Positions 1-13,100 of a DNA stretch of 64,000 nt are shown here, piece by piece (position 1 is the stretch's first letter; every line of letters starts with the position of its first letter). The stretch comes from Cinclus cinclus. Lineage: Eukaryota > Chordata > Aves > Passeriformes > Cinclidae. Under the pieces are notes generated by a model. It ran no database searches. It had not been told where the DNA came from and was given only the letters and a program-made list of their open reading frames with translations. The stretch spans positions 1,426,001 through 1,490,000 of the forward strand of contig NC_085068.1 in the NCBI RefSeq assembly GCF_963662255.1, written 5' to 3'. A program made the position numbers and the translations under genes.

Positions 1-359
1 CAATGGAGGCTGTAGAGTCAGAGCGGCATGATGGGGATGATGAAGGTAGTGGAGATGATGAGCATGATTGAGCTCACAGAAGTGTTGAAATTGATGAGTG
101 TGGTGGGGATTACAAAGGCAATGGGGACAGCCGGGGTGGGGGGGAATCGATGAGCACAATGGGAGTTACAACTGTGGTGGAGATTATGAAGGTGCTGGAG
201 ATGATGGGAGATGATGATGCAGGAGATGATGGCAGCAGAACCAACAAGCAGAGCAGGGCCATAAAGGATGCCAGGAGAGATTGGTGGCTGTCAGGTGCCC
301 ACCCACCCCCCTGCCTGGCCAGAGAGAACAAGTCCCTAGCACCTTGGCGCAGTCCTCAC
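1..359 (-). other. ZNF362 intron with GAT-rich imperfect repeat
   Basis: Sequence downstream of the last ZNF362 exon in the window. Bases 1-260 are dominated by imperfect GATGATG/GGAGATGATG units. I see no further zinc-finger exon here. Confidence 0.6.
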
Positions 360-1533
360 CGGGTGTGCTGCTGGAGGTGGGAGAGCTGCCGGAAGGACTT
401 CTCACAGTAGGAGCAGTGGTAGGGTTTGACACCCAGGTGGATACGCAGGTGCTGGGCCAGGTAGGAGGCATTGGCGAAGGACTTGGAGCAGTGGGGGCAC
501 TTGTGGGGCTTGGCCTCTGTGTGCGACTTGGAGTGGATCTGCATCTCCGACTTGGTGAAGAACGTCAAGGGGCAGACCTTACACCTGGAGGGTGTGGGGG
601 AGAACCCCGCAGGGACCGGGCTGGGGTGGGGGGGGCTCCCCGCCATCACCCCTAGCCCCCACAGCAGGCGGGGGTGTGCCTACCTGTATGTCTTCCCCTC
701 TTTGGCCGTCTCCCCTGATGCTAGAATGGGGTAGGGCACCACCAGCACTGGTGGTCCCGAAGGGTTTTCTGCCTTGATCTTTTTGCGGCCCCGCTCAGCC
801 TTGGGTGCTCCCAGCAAGCCGTGGCCCTGGATTGTCTTGATGGAGTCGAGAAGCGGGGGGCTGGTAATTCCTGAGATTAGGGTGGGTGAGGAGGCAATGA
901 GGCGGCTCTGACTGGTGGAGGTGGGGGTAGAAGGGGTGGTGGTCCCCGTTCCTGGGCTGGATTCTGAGGTGCTGATGGCCGGTGCACGGGATGCCAGCCC
1001 CAGCCCTAGTGGGCAATATGATAGAGTATTAGTTTTGAGGGGATCCACATTCCCCTCTGCCCCCAGACTGGTGGTACTTGTGATGGTACCTGTGACAGTG
1101 CTGGTGGCCGGCCGGGCGTGCAGGGCCACATCAGGCTGGGGCACCGCCTGGGGGTGCAGTCCCGGCACCTGCTGCAGCTTTGGCAGGGACATGATGGACT
1201 GGCTGCTCTCAGCAGGTGAGGGGGGCACCAGAAGGGGCTGCTGCGAGGCCACTGAGGTGGGAGGCAGGTGCGGGGGGCGGATCTTCTCCGCCATCAACTG
1301 CTCCTTGATTTTGTTGATCAGGACCAGGTTGTCCAGCTGAGGGGGGAAAAGGCAGAGAGGTGGGTGAGGGCAGTGGAACTGGGACCCTTGGGACCCCCAG
1401 CCTCCCCCTCAGAGCCCGCTCCATCCATTCATCCTCCCTCCTCCCAAAATCTTGGTGCAGAGATCCTACCTGGCTGGGCATGGCAGGGGGGGGAGGCCAG
1501 AAATAGGGGTTGTTGAAGCGAGGCTCCGCCATC
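360..1533 (-). CDS. ZNF362: ZNF362 zinc-finger protein, 5' coding exons (3' end outside window)
   Basis: Nuclear C2H2 zinc-finger protein, paralogue of ZNF384 (CIZ/NMP4); presumed DNA-binding regulator. Exons on the minus strand: 1470-1533, 684-1336 and 360-584, with phases that join cleanly. The first starts MAEPRFNNPYFWPPPP and is followed by LDNLVLINKIKEQLMAEKIRPP, both diagnostic for this family. A long Ser/Thr/Pro-rich region and a basic GRKKIKAE patch (possible nuclear signal) precede the fingers. The 360-584 exon encodes fingers beginning CKVC, CPHC and CSYC; the third is cut by the donor at 359, so the remaining fingers lie left of base 1. The ATG at 1532-1530 is immediately downstream of an acceptor. 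As I recall, human ZNF362 has a few extra N-terminal residues from an upstream exon, which I could not find here. Exon 684-1336 contains an 84-nt GT-AG segment (1006-1089) that may be spliced out. Confidence 0.93.
1006..1089 (-). other. ZNF362: 84-nt in-frame mini-intron or exitron in ZNF362
   Basis: On the minus strand this segment begins GTACC just after ACAG and ends CCCACTAG. An ACTAATA branch-point-like motif lies about 25 nt before the acceptor. It has no stop codon and is 28 codons long, so both retained and spliced forms stay in frame. Splicing it gives VTG joined to LGLAS, which matches the human protein as I remember it; retention adds 28 residues including VDPLKTNTLSY. The sequence shows splice signals and an open frame; use of the intron is inferred. 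Confidence 0.6.
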
Positions 1534-2998
1534 CTGGGGAGAGAGGAGGGCGGTTATGGGGCGTCACTGGCTGCCACATGGCCCCCCCCGACCTTCCACC
1601 TTGAACTCCCCAAAACAAACCATCACCCTCCCAAGAAGCAAGACCCAGACTCTAAGCAAAGGCAGAGAGCAGGCAGGGGGAACAGGGCTGGGGAACCTCC
1701 TCAGCATCTTCCCAGACGAAAATTCCTGTAGGATTATGGGGACACCAAGCACCTGCCTGCCTCCAAGTTCACAAAACACAGGTGAGGGCATTAGGACACT
1801 ATTCAGAACAGGAGGAAGCTGAAATCTGGGGAAAATCCCCAAACCTCCCAAGCTCTGGAAGTATTTCTCCCATCCAGGAAGGGATTAGAGGTAGATGGGA
1901 TGCTGCCACAGGAGAGAGTGAGCACAGCTGCACATTGAACCCAACAGCAATCCCAACCGAATTCCCCCCTCCACAAAATATGCTTCCAAAGCCAAGTGAA
2001 GTGCCTGTGACACCCAGGAGCGGCTCAACAGGAGCACCTGGAACCAGCAGTGCTGGGAGATTTATGGAGACGCTTGAAGGCATTGGGAAAATTAATTCTA
2101 AATCCATCTTTGGGTAATGGGAAACAGCTGGAAGGGGGCAGCAAAAGGATGATCCCAGGCAGAGCAGCCCAGCATGACCAGGAATCATTATCCCAACACA
2201 TCCCATTACAGGGGCACGAGGGTAAGCATCTATAGGACCCCAATGAGATATACGGGAGCAGAGCCTCCAGGAGCTCTGGCTCCGAAATAAACCAGGCCAC
2301 GGCCAGGAATCCAGGAGAAACTAGACCGATGCTGTCAGCAAAGTGCAACCCCAGAAGCTTTGCTGGTGGCAGGATTTGGAGATAAGCCTTTCTCCTCTTC
2401 CTCCTCCTTCCCCTCACACTACCTGCCCCAGGTTTCAAACACACTCTGAGCTCCCCATAGGCAGGTGGGCAGTACCCAGAGAAAGGGAATCCTGGCCCCA
2501 TCAGAATATAACATTCAGGTTATATAACAGGTACCCCAGACTGAAGAAGCTGTGCGATGGACCACCCCCGTTTTGGGACGAAACTAAGGAAGGGGGGAAG
2601 AAACCACCTGCCCCTTGTGCTATGGAGCAGCCTGGCACAGGATGAGGTGTGTTCCAGGGTATCAAGGAATGGGAGCAATTTCTTATGGCAGACTTCAGTG
2701 GCACAGCCTGTCCAGGACACCATCCAGACATCAGCTGTGGGAATTCCCCTTTCCAGTCTTGAATCACTCTAGGTCACCTCCTGGCTGCTCAAGCACCAAA
2801 TTTTAGGGTTTTGAAGTGATAGCAGATCTGGATCCCAGTGGCACAAGTGGAGGCAAAGTCCCGTTCCATGCCACAGAACAGGAATTCACTGGGGATGGTA
2901 AATGCACCTTCACATGCACGGATGTAGCTGTTGCCAGCTATTTTGTGTAATTATGTATGTACCCACAGGCCGCTCACAGCATGCATTTACCCACTGGC

Positions 2999-3036
2999 TA
3001 TGTGTATGTGTGTATATATATACACACACATATATA
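2999..3036. repeat. TG-TA-CA microsatellite, near-perfect inverted repeat
   Basis: A (TG)n run passes into (TA)n and then (CA)n, so the tract is almost self-complementary and could form a cruciform hairpin. Confidence 0.8.
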
Positions 3037-6000
3037 AGATCTCTTGGGATAATGGGCATGGGATGAGGGACATCAGTGCCAGCATGAGGGGCTGGACACA
3101 GGTAACCAGGGACAAAAGCGGAGCTGGCAGTAGAGAATCCCTTGTATAGAGGCAGGTAGGGAACAGGAGCTCAGGCAGGAGGTCTCTGAGCCCCCAAGCA
3201 CCCCCGCACCAATCCCCCACCCCAGAGCAGCCGTGGGAAAACAGGAAATCAAAGCTATGATTAGAAAAGGGTTTTTTGGAGCTGATTCCCCATCTCAGCA
3301 GGTGCCCTATGACCTCTGTCCTTCCCATCCGTCCATCTGTTCATCCTTCTCCCTGTCTCGATAGCATGCTGGGCTCCAGTGGAGCCAGCAGAAGCACCCA
3401 GATGGATCAAAGCCCCCAGCATGGCTCCAAACCATCACCAGGACATGGCACCAAGCCCTACACCACTCACAGGATCCTTCCTGCAAAGCTGGAGGGGGCT
3501 GGAAAGGCACAAAGGGTATTTTGGGGAGAAAAGCATAAATATCACGTGTTTCCCCACCCCCAAATGAGGAAGGCTTACTAAAGAAATGAGAAATTATTTG
3601 TAAAACCACCACACTCAGAGCTAGATGAACAAGAGGGAAGAAATGGTCGGCGTTGCCAAAATAATTATAAAAATCCCTGTTCCTGTCCCGATTTAATGTT
3701 ACAAATTGTACAGTGTTTCGTCAGGAGCGGCATCCCCTTCTCTGGGGCTGGGAAACAGAGTGGGAAGGGGAAGAAGGCAGATGGAAAATAAATATATAAA
3801 TATAAAAACTCCCTTTTTCTCTATTCTCAGCTAACTATGAAAAATGGAAGCTGACATGCAGCAAAGGTGGAAAAAAAAAAGAAAATCCATTAAAATGGAA
3901 ATTATGAAGGGTAGGTAATACTGCGGCACGTCTCCCCCCCAGCTCTGCAGGGCACGGGGAGTGGTAGGGCTCTCTGTGCCCCCCCCAGCTTTTTGGATGG
4001 GCAGGGGGAACCACTCCTTGGGTAACATCTCCAGTGGCATGGGGACCTGTGCTCCAAACCATGGTGGGAAGAGCCTCTGACATCCTCCACAGGCACCAGA
4101 TCTGGCTGCGGAGGGATTGTCAAAGGTTATCCCCAGGGACAAGGTGGGTGCCCAAAGCATGGCGAGGACCCAAGCAGCCCAGCCAGAGAAGAGGGATGTG
4201 GAAAGAGCAAGCAGGAAGATGCACAGAGCTCCAAAACCATGGGCTAAACCCCAAATTCCCCAGAGCAGCACAGTACCCGGCATCACAGCTTAGCCAGGCC
4301 AAGGGGGAAAGCAGCAGCACCCTAAAAAGAGACCAAAAGCCTCCTTGCCTCCACACCCCCAGGGAGGGAAGAGCAGGAGAAGCCAGAAAGCCAGGGCTGG
4401 GGGTGGCGAGGGGAGAGCAGGGGCGGTGGCAGCAAGGGGGCAGCAGTGCTGGGGCCATCAGGGTCAGCAGTGGTTGGTACTCACAGGGTGGCCTCTGGAG
4501 CCAGGTGGGCGCAGCTGCCTGGGGAGACGTGTCGCTGAGGCTCCAGATTGATGGGAGGTAGATGATGGCACGGGTGGGCACGAGCTCACTAGAGCCTTCC
4601 AACTTCCTACCCAACTGCCGCTAAGTCAAGCTACAGTTCTCTAGGGAACGCCTCTACCTTGGCAGCCCTCTCTGTCTCGCCTTCGCTGAAATAAAAAGAA
4701 ACAAGAGATTTCTTTTCACGCCACCGCCAAGAGAAAAGGGGCAGATCCCAGGGACCAGCGAGCAACCACCAACTTGGTACAGCCTGAAGGTGGGGGTCTG
4801 GGAGGCGAGGGGAGGAACTTGGGGTGACCAGAGAAGCACACGGTGACTAAACATGTCCTCAACCAAACAAGACACTGAGTTTGGTGTCCCCAAGTACCCC
4901 AGCAAGAGCATCAGGGTGCACCCTGCTCCCATCCCCTGTGCCAAACGGCGAGTGCAGGAAAAGCCGGCGGCAGCCAGAGACGGCGCATGGGGAAGAACCA
5001 AGCCGGAGGATGGATGTCCCCTGTGCATTCCCCCACCCAAATCCCAACACGTCCTTCCCAACAAAGGCCAGACCAGGGATGGTGATGCTGGCTGGACATG
5101 TCCCTGGGCCAGGGAACCCAGCTCTGCCTTGCACCATGCCTCAGTTTCCCTCCCAGAACACAAGGCCATGGCCCCTGTCCCCTCTTAAGAACAGGTTTCC
5201 CTGGGGTTCACCTGGAGCAGGAGTTTTGGAGGGAAAGCAAGTGCCCATCCACAAAACCTGCGTCCCAAAGCCACCAAAGGGTAGGAACCAGCATCTAGCA
5301 CCATCACTCCCTGCCCAGATTGTCCTCACCCAGGAGGGATTCACCCCAAGGCGAAGGGGGGAAGCAGGAAGGCATGGCTGCAGAGCAGAACGCTGGGTGA
5401 GCCCCCTGTGGCTCAGGGAGGGGGTGGCCCGCACGCCACAAGAATTCACCCAAGATGGAACCAATTAAACCCCCAGCTTCCACCCCCCGAAGGGCCCTAG
5501 TCTGGGGCTTCTCCTTCCGCACTTCCAGAAAAACCAACCCAAAATGAGCCTCCAGCCTGGACCAAGGGTCTCTGTGAAGGAAAAGGAGTGCACAGGGCAG
5601 GGTGAGGAGCCAAGCACCAGTGGCAAGAGGGAGGGGAGGTGAAGCCATGCTGGAGACCCCCCCCTGGGGTCCCCAACTCAGGGGTGGAGGAGGGGAGACC
5701 AGGGTGGCAATACTCCCAAAAGATGGGGGCCAAGGCAGTGGTAACCCTAAATCCAGTTTGGGTCCAGTGACCCAACAAAGGGGACATGGAGACAGCCTGC
5801 AGGAGACTCAGAACCCATGGAGTGACACACCAGACACAGGGCACACATGCCCTGCAAAACACACCACTCCCCAGCCTGCTCCCCCAGACCCCAAATACAC
5901 CCAGCCCCCGAAAGAGACCAGCCAGCACTCTGCAAGGCAAAGGCAGCACCATAAACCAGCCTGGGGCAACTGCCCATCCCCAGCAGCACAGGGGGGGGGG

Positions 6001-7760
6001 GGGCACTCATGGGTGACAGCACGCAGGGAAACCGAGGCACAGGCAGGGATTGCCCTGAGGAGGGAGTGAGAGCACTGGATCCAACATGCACTTGTTGTGA
6101 CATTGTGCCCAAAAATCCACATTTTTAAGGGAAAAAACAGAAGGTGGAGGGGTTGAGGGTAAATGTTATTTTATGCATATATAGGCACATTTCTTAAAAG
6201 GGAAATATCAAGGGATCACACATACACTGGGAGCAGGGTCCCCTCCCCACAGCGGGGACAGGCAAGGAGTCCCTCACACCCCCAAATACCCCCAAAAATA
6301 TCATGCCCCCACTTATATAGAAATATATATATCCACATATAATACCGAGATTCTGATGTGCATATATATATTATTTTTATAAGCATACACATAATTACAT
6401 ACATGCACATCATTATGTTAGATGCTATTTTAAGATGTAAATGTATAAAAGCAGGGATTTTTTTTCCTCCCTGTGATCCCCTCGAGCCAGCCATCATGCC
6501 CACCTCTGCGAGTACTGGCGTTGTTTCCCCTTATCCGCGTCCATCTCCAGCTCTAGCTGAGACCGGGTGCTGCACGTGGGGCGTTTTTCTACGGGGGGAC
6601 AAGGAGGAGGACAACTTCACACACCCCGAACCCCCCGCCAGCCCCCGGCGCGCGAGATCCCACAGCGGAGGAACAAAAGCGAAGCGGCTCCGACCTACCC
6701 GACCCGTGAGAACGTGGGGCTTTGCCTGAAAATAGAGAGAAAACAACAAAAAAAGGAAAATAAAAAAAAAAAGTGGGTTTTTTTAATACCCCTGCTCACC
6801 CCCAGGCTGTTGGGAAAGCTGAGGGATGGGGGAGCTGGCTGGAAAACTGGGGGTGAAATCCATCCCCTCACCTTGGACCCTCCGCCTCTTGGCTAATCAT
6901 ACGCCATGAGGGGCTTAAAAAACTTTTTTACCTCTCTGCTTAAATATCACTTTATAATCTCAAAGGCCTTGGGCTCAAAGCCACTTTCACCTGCTCCATC
7001 CTCCCCATGTTAAAAAACCCGGCTGCTATCCAAAGGACTGCAGGCTTGGGGGGGAAAATAACTCAACAAGGAGCATCCTCCAACCTTGAAGGGAGAAAAA
7101 GAAATCAAAATCATAAAATTCATCATTCCTGGGTTCAAATCCATCACTGTGGCCACGCTGTCTCTAAGCTCCCCCCCAGGTCCCCCAACGTGGCTGGGAG
7201 ATTATGGATGTATAAATAGGATATGGCTAAATATATGTTGGAGAGGGACAGACAGACCTCTGGGACACAGCCACAGAAATTTGGGTCCCTCGCTAAAGCT
7301 GCCGCATTCCTGCCAAAAACGCCATGAAAAAATATCTACCCCCCTCCATTAGACCTTCCAGCCAGCGAGACCACTTTTCTAAACAAAACCAGTTAATGCA
7401 GAAAACAGTGAAGAAAAGGAGGAAAAGAGGAAGGAGAAAAGGAATTGAAATGGTGAAAATTATAATAATGGTGATTACGATGATGGTAATGAAAACATTC
7501 AGCCCCTGTGCTGCTTCTGCCACCCCCTGTAAGCAAAAAAGTCAGAAAAAAAGCCAATGCATCAAAAAAAAGCAAACATCCCCCCCCCCAACATGCAACA
7601 TCCACAGAAATAGGTACATTCGGCTGCAATTAACTTTTCCATTAGGCCATCCAGAGGGAAAGAAAAAGGGAAAATCCTGGTAAACGGGTATTTTCCTCGA
7701 TGTCCCCCCCTCTTCCCCCCCCTTTTTTTCTCTCTCTTTTCCTTCTTCTTCCTGCTTGGT

Positions 7761-7960
7761 GGGGGGGGGGGGGGGGGGGATGGAATAATGATGATAATAA
7801 TGAAAAAAAAAGAGGCGGAAAAAGGAGAAGTTTGGTTAAGTGAAGTTGAAATCCTCAACCTGGGAGGGGATTGGGGGGGCGGGGGGGGGGGGGGGAAGAG
7901 GTTTGCCAGATAAAAAGGCCGGGGGATGGGGGTGGAAGGGGGGGTTTGGGGAAGGGGGGT
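7761..7960. repeat. G-run cluster (19 G, 15 G and shorter runs)
   Basis: Uninterrupted G runs at 7761-7779 and 7881-7895, plus many G4-G7 runs to about 7960. Strong G-quadruplex potential on the plus strand, just left of the putative ZNF362 promoter CpG block. Confidence 0.75.
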
Positions 7961-8394
7961 GGCCCGGCTGGGTGCTCCCCCCACCCCCCTCCATCCGCCG
8001 CCTCTCCCACATTCTCAGACGTTTTTATTAAAATTCGCAGACAAAAGGCAAACAAAAATGGCAGCCCCGGCTTATTTTTAAAACGCTAGGACGGGGACGC
8101 CATGTTCTGCAGGGCTGAGGGGAGGGGGAAGGGGGGTGAGAGACAAAAAAGGAGGGAAAATTTTAAAAAATATTGATTTAGATGGGAAAATAATACAAAG
8201 CAGCGCGGGGATGTGAGGGGGAGTGTGTGAAGGTCCCCCTTTTCCCGCTCGCCCCCGGGGTGAGGGGGGTTTCGGGGGTTTTGAGGTGTTTTGGAGAGGG
8301 AATGGGGTGGTGGAAAGGGAAGGATGAGGGATATTAAAAAAAAATAAAGTGGGGGGGGAGGTAAAAAAAAAAAAAAAAAAAAAAGACACTTCCT

Positions 8395-8660
8395 ATACCG
8401 ACAGCCATGGTGCCCCGCCGTCCCGCCGGCTCCGCCGCACGGAGGAAGATGGAGCCCCGCGCCGCCCCCCCGCCGCCGCCCCCGCCTCCGGCCCGCCCGG
8501 CCCCGCCGCCACCACCGCCCGCCCAGGGACGGGCTGGGCTGGGGCACCCTGGCCCGAAGGGCCTCCTCGGGCCCCGCAGAACCCCGAAAGTGCCGCAGCC
8601 CCAGGGAAGCTCCGCAGAGCTCTTTAGCCCCCCATTCCGTCAGGCCCGGGAGGGGTCCCC
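8395..8660 (-). promoter_or_regulatory. CpG-rich block, candidate ZNF362 promoter
   Basis: Dense CpG and CCGCC/GCCCG motifs following a 22-base A run (8363-8384). It is the most upstream CpG-rich block on the ZNF362 side and faces the TRIM62 promoter across about 5.5 kb. Transcription from it is inferred from position. Confidence 0.4.
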
Positions 8661-10115
8661 GGTGTCCGCAGCCCCGGAAGCCCTCTTGGCTCCCCAAACC
8701 TTGTCAGCTCCCCAAAACCCGTCAGGCCCCCCAAGCCCGCTCAGCTTCCCGCAGCCCCGTTAGGGCTCCCCAAATCTCCTCAGCCCTATCAGGGCTCCCT
8801 GGTTCCCTCAGCCTCCAAAATCACCTCGGCCCACCAGTCCCATCGGTCTCGGCAGGGCTCCCCAAACCTCCTCAGCTCCCCAGACCCCCTCAGCCCTGTC
8901 AGGACTCCCTGGTTCACTCAGCTGCCACAAGTCTGTCCTCACTTCTCCGGCCCCCTCGGTTCTCAGCCTGCCCCACTCCTTCAGTATCACCAGCCGGCCC
9001 AAATTTCTGCAACCCTTAAATCTCCTAAGCCCATTCAAATCTCAGCCCACTTAGTTCACCTCAGTACACCCAAAAATCTCCACAGACACCCATTTTCCCT
9101 CAGCCTCCCAGTTCTCCTCAGCCCACTCAAAGTTCCTCAATGCCCTGGATCCCCCCGGTTCTCCTCTGACCCTGCCATGTCTCAGATCCCACAAACCTCA
9201 ACCTCACAGTCCCCTCACTGCCTCCAGGACTTCTCAGTGTCCTCACTTCCCCAAAATCTCCTCAGTGCCTCCTCAGTTCCCCAGTTCCTCTTAGCCCACC
9301 CAAAGATCCTCAAATGCCCAGATCACCCTGGACCCTCAGTTTCACTCAGACCCCCCCACCCCCAAATCCTCTCAGATCCTTCAGATCCCTTCAGTTCTTT
9401 CCATTCTCCTCAGCCTTCTCCAGCCCCCCCAAATCTCTTCACCATCCTCCCCTCCTCCCCATTCCCTCAGCACCTCCAGGACTCCTCAATGTCCCTGCCT
9501 TCCAAAATCTCCTCAGATCATCCCAAAATCTCCTCAGGCCCCACTAATCTCTTCAGACTCTTCAAAATCTCCTCAGACCCTGCCAAATCTCTTCAGACTC
9601 CCAGTTCTCTCAATCTCCTCCAGGTCTCCTCCCCACCTCTAAAACTCTTCCACCTGATTCCCCTCAGCCCCTCCAAAAGTTCCTCATGCTCCTAATTCCT
9701 CTCAGCCCCCCCCCCCCAAGCTGTCACCCCTCCATTTCCCCTCAACCCACGCAAAGCTCCTCAGAACTCCAGATTCTCTTCAGCCCCCTTTGTTTTCCTC
9801 AGCCCCCCACCTGTTCTCCTCAACCCCCTTGAACTCCCTTAGATACCTAAATCTCCTCAGCCCCACTCCAGGTCTCAGCCCAGTTCCCCTAACACCCTGC
9901 CCCCCCAGTTTCCCTCAGCCCCTCTCTCTGCCTCTGATACCCTCAGCCCCCTTGTGAAGCCCCACAGCCCCCCCAGGGACTTCCCCAGTCCTCCCTTTAC
10001 CTCCTCATCCCTCTGAGGATCCCCTCATTTCCTAGGGGGTCTCCAGCCCCTTTCAGGGTCTCCCCTGATCTCAGGGTCCCCCCAGCTCCTCTGTGGGTCT
10101 CTTGCAGCCCCCCAG
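8660..10115. repeat. Degenerate CTCAG/CCCCAAATCTC minisatellite array
   Basis: About 1.45 kb of C- and T-rich plus strand built from imperfect units of roughly 20-30 bases containing CTCAGCCCC, CAAATCTCCTCAG and CAGTTCCCCTCAG. No gene signal; open frames here are products of the repeat. Confidence 0.8.
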
Positions 10116-13100
10116 ATCTACAGACACTGCCCACAGGGGAAGGAAAAGTGGGGCAAATCCCATCTATTCCTCTTCTTCTCCTAGGTTTGGGGGGACTGAG
10201 CCCCAGAGCTTCTGAGTTTCCATTTTAAATATTACTAAAAAAAAAAATAATTAAGGGTCTTTTTCATGTTTTCCCAAAATGTTCTGCCACAGAGGAGGAT
10301 GGAGAAAAGAGGGATGTCCTGAAAGGAAATGATGCCTTCAAGAGAGGTAGGAAATGGGAAAGGATTAGGGATGGGATGGGATCCCAAGAGATTGCCACCA
10401 CAGAGTGGACATTGCTTTGCAGCTGCCTGGGATGCCAGAATCCCCTGGAGCAGGTCCTGGCCACGACAATGGATCTGGGACAGAGGCACCATCCCCTGTG
10501 GGACCTCTGGGCCTGTCCCTGGCCCTCCCCACATTCCCATTGCTCTGTCAGCCCTCCAACTGGGATCCCCCATCACCCAGCACTTCCCCATCCTGGAAGG
10601 TCCCCAGATCCATTAATTATCTGTGACTCAACTGAGAATCTGAGCTATCAGCTCCAGAAGTCCCTTTTAATCTGATTTTTGGATATTGACACCCAGAAGT
10701 TGTCATCCAGCATTGGCGTCATCCCAAACAGGAGAACCTGAATCCCGCCAGAGCTCCGCTGATGTCCAAGTTCGCCCTCTCTAGCTTAATTTCCATTGGG
10801 GCTTTCACTTCTGCTGTGGGATTTTTTTTCTAGTGATTAAGAAACCAGTGGTTTTAAACCTCAGCACCGATTTAGGCATTTTCTGATTTTTTTTTTTTTT
10901 TTTTTTTGGTGGGGGGGCGGGGGGTGGAGTTATCCAATCCCAAATCTGCATTGGGAGGAGACGGTGCAGGTCACTGCTGAGCTTGTGGGATCCACCAAGG
11001 ATTGGTGAACATCTCCTGGGATTTTCCTTGTTGGGACTGGCTGGGATAAGTGACACTCCAGGCTTTTTTTCCAACCCTACTTTGGGTGGATTAATCTTGG
11101 GTGTGGGAAAGGGGCCCCTTTCCTGGGAAGGGGTTGGTATGCAGGGGGAAAAAAAAAAGAAAAAAGAAAAAAATAAAGAAAGAAAAAAGAAAACAAAACC
11201 CATGCCCAGCTCCATCCCAGGCTGGAAAATGAAGGAAATTAGTGCTTGCCTGCTGAAAAAATATGATTCCAAGGCTGGTTTTGCTCCCAGGATAGATCCA
11301 ACTGTAATTAAAAGGAATAGAAGGCAGGAGTGGAAGGAAATCATGCTGGAATCACCACCACAGAGTTTTGGCAAGGCCATGATGCCATTAGACCTGCACA
11401 GAGCAGTGTAACCTTCCCATTCCAGCTGTACCAGGAAGCCAGATCCATCCAGGACCTCCAGTTGACTCAGCATATAAAAGGAAATTTTTACAGATGGCAA
11501 ACTGGGATTTTCCAGTGAGAAATGTGGTCCCTGAGCAGTGACAGTGGGGTCCCCTAAAACTTTTCCACTGTTCCTAAAGCCAGTGTCCTGGATCATGGCA
11601 CACTGGAAAGAGAATTCTTTGGGAAGCACCTTCATACCACCTACCTACTTGTTTCCCTCCCCAAAAATCCCTTGTTTTCCATAAAAAAATAGTTGACAGC
11701 ACCTACCAGAGTGGGCATACCAGGCATTAGGGATGCCAGTATTCCCAGTGCTAGCTATCCAGATGAGAGAAAATGCTCATTCCAGGCTTCTTGGCATTAG
11801 CAACCCCAAAAAGTAGGTTTTTCTCCCTGGATTGGCAGCAATGGAGAGTACAAAGAGTGATGTCTGATGCTGGTGTGAAACAAACATGGAGGTTTCAGGG
11901 TGTTTAGTAAATACTGGAAAAAAATCCCCTGGGGTTCCAGAATTTCCCATCTCCCTGCAAAGGGGAGAGCCCTTGGGCTTTAATTAGGTAACAAGTTAAT
12001 TAGAATTAATTAGTTACTGTTTGCAAAGCACTGCTGAGATGAGACATGTCGGTGTGAGGCATCTTCCCGCTTCCTCTATGGAGGAGTGTGGGATCCTCCT
12101 TAGGAAGGGGGTCCATAAACAAAGTTGGGATTAAACCCAGTTGAATGGTGCACTCCGGGAGCAGGCAGGATGCTCCCGGCATTCTAGCAAGGATGTGTTT
12201 CCATGCCAGGATGGAAACACACATGCCAAGAGCCAAGCAGGCACGTCCCAGCATGCCCGTGCCGCCAGCGGCAGGGGGGGAGCATTCCAGCATTGCGGCT
12301 CCTCGGGGCCTCCCTGCCTTCCCACCAGCAGTCCCGGCACACGCAGCACACGTGGGGAGGAGACAGGTTTTCCCTGCCTGCCGGCTTTGCCGTATCACCC
12401 AGACTCTTGCCACATTGTGGAATCCTCCAGCCTGCTGGAACCGCAGCAGCTAAGGGCTGTGTATCCCATAAAGAGATTGGGAATCAAGGCACAGTGTAGC
12501 CCTCCTGGCTCACACAGGGATTACCAGGAGGTAACAAACCAATTTACTAATTAACTGGGATTAATTTCCCTGTTTGCCCAAACTACCCTGTGGTTTGCTT
12601 TCATTGCCCAATGATCCACCAGGATGAGTGTTGGCAATGCTGGCTGAGTGCTGCATGCTCCAGTGGGATGATGCTCTCAATCGCCCCAAATGCCTGGAAG
12701 TTCAGCCAAATGCTTAGGATACAATTAAATAACCCGTTAACTAGGGGATGCAATCCCCTAACCCTGAATGTCGATCTGGGGTGAAAAAATTATTTTTCCT
12801 TCTTTCCATGGTTATTTGATATAATGCCAGCCGTTCCTCAGTCCCCAGAGGGTCCCAGAGGGGAGACATGACCTGAATTCCTAAAGGAAAACAAGCAGGA
12901 GAAAAAAGCAAGTCCATGTGGATTCGTGTTTTCAGGGTTTTTTTGTTTTGTTTTGGTTTGGTTTTTTTAGCTATTTTCAAGCTTTTAGGGAAAAGGAACA
13001 GAGCCCAGTAGGAAAAGGAACAGAGAAGATGGTTATTCCCTGGAAGGGGATAGGGATAACCAGGACATGGGATGTACCTGAGTTTGGGGGGAGGAAAGGG

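Larger units (their letters stand above)
1534..8390 (-). other. ZNF362 upstream intron/5' UTR region with candidate noncoding exons
   Basis: About 6.9 kb with no convincing coding exon on either strand. Two minus-strand segments have both splice sites: 4658-4685 (acceptor TTTCAG, donor GTAGAG) and 4485-4518 (acceptor CCCCAG, donor GTGAGT). A donor-like GTAGGTC also lies near 6,690 beside a locally CpG-rich stretch (about 6,490-6,720). These could be 5' UTR exons of ZNF362, but the evidence is splice motifs only. The rest is unique, moderately AT-rich DNA with a TG/TA/CA microsatellite (2999-3036) and an AT-rich patch (6315-6425). Confidence 0.35.

Noticed and set aside
8407..8763. 118-codon Pro/Ala-rich plus-strand frame in the CpG block near 8.4 kb
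   Set aside because: Pure GCC/CCG composition from a CpG island with no conserved motif; more likely promoter or 5' UTR sequence.
9177..9695. 172-codon Ser/Pro/Leu-rich open frame
   Set aside because: Entirely within the CTCAG-type array, so best explained by the repeat.
10805..11635. 276-codon minus-strand open frame in the ZNF362-TRIM62 spacer
   Set aside because: It contains low-complexity Phe and Lys runs from T/A tracts, with no recognisable motif or flanking splice signals. Treated as chance.
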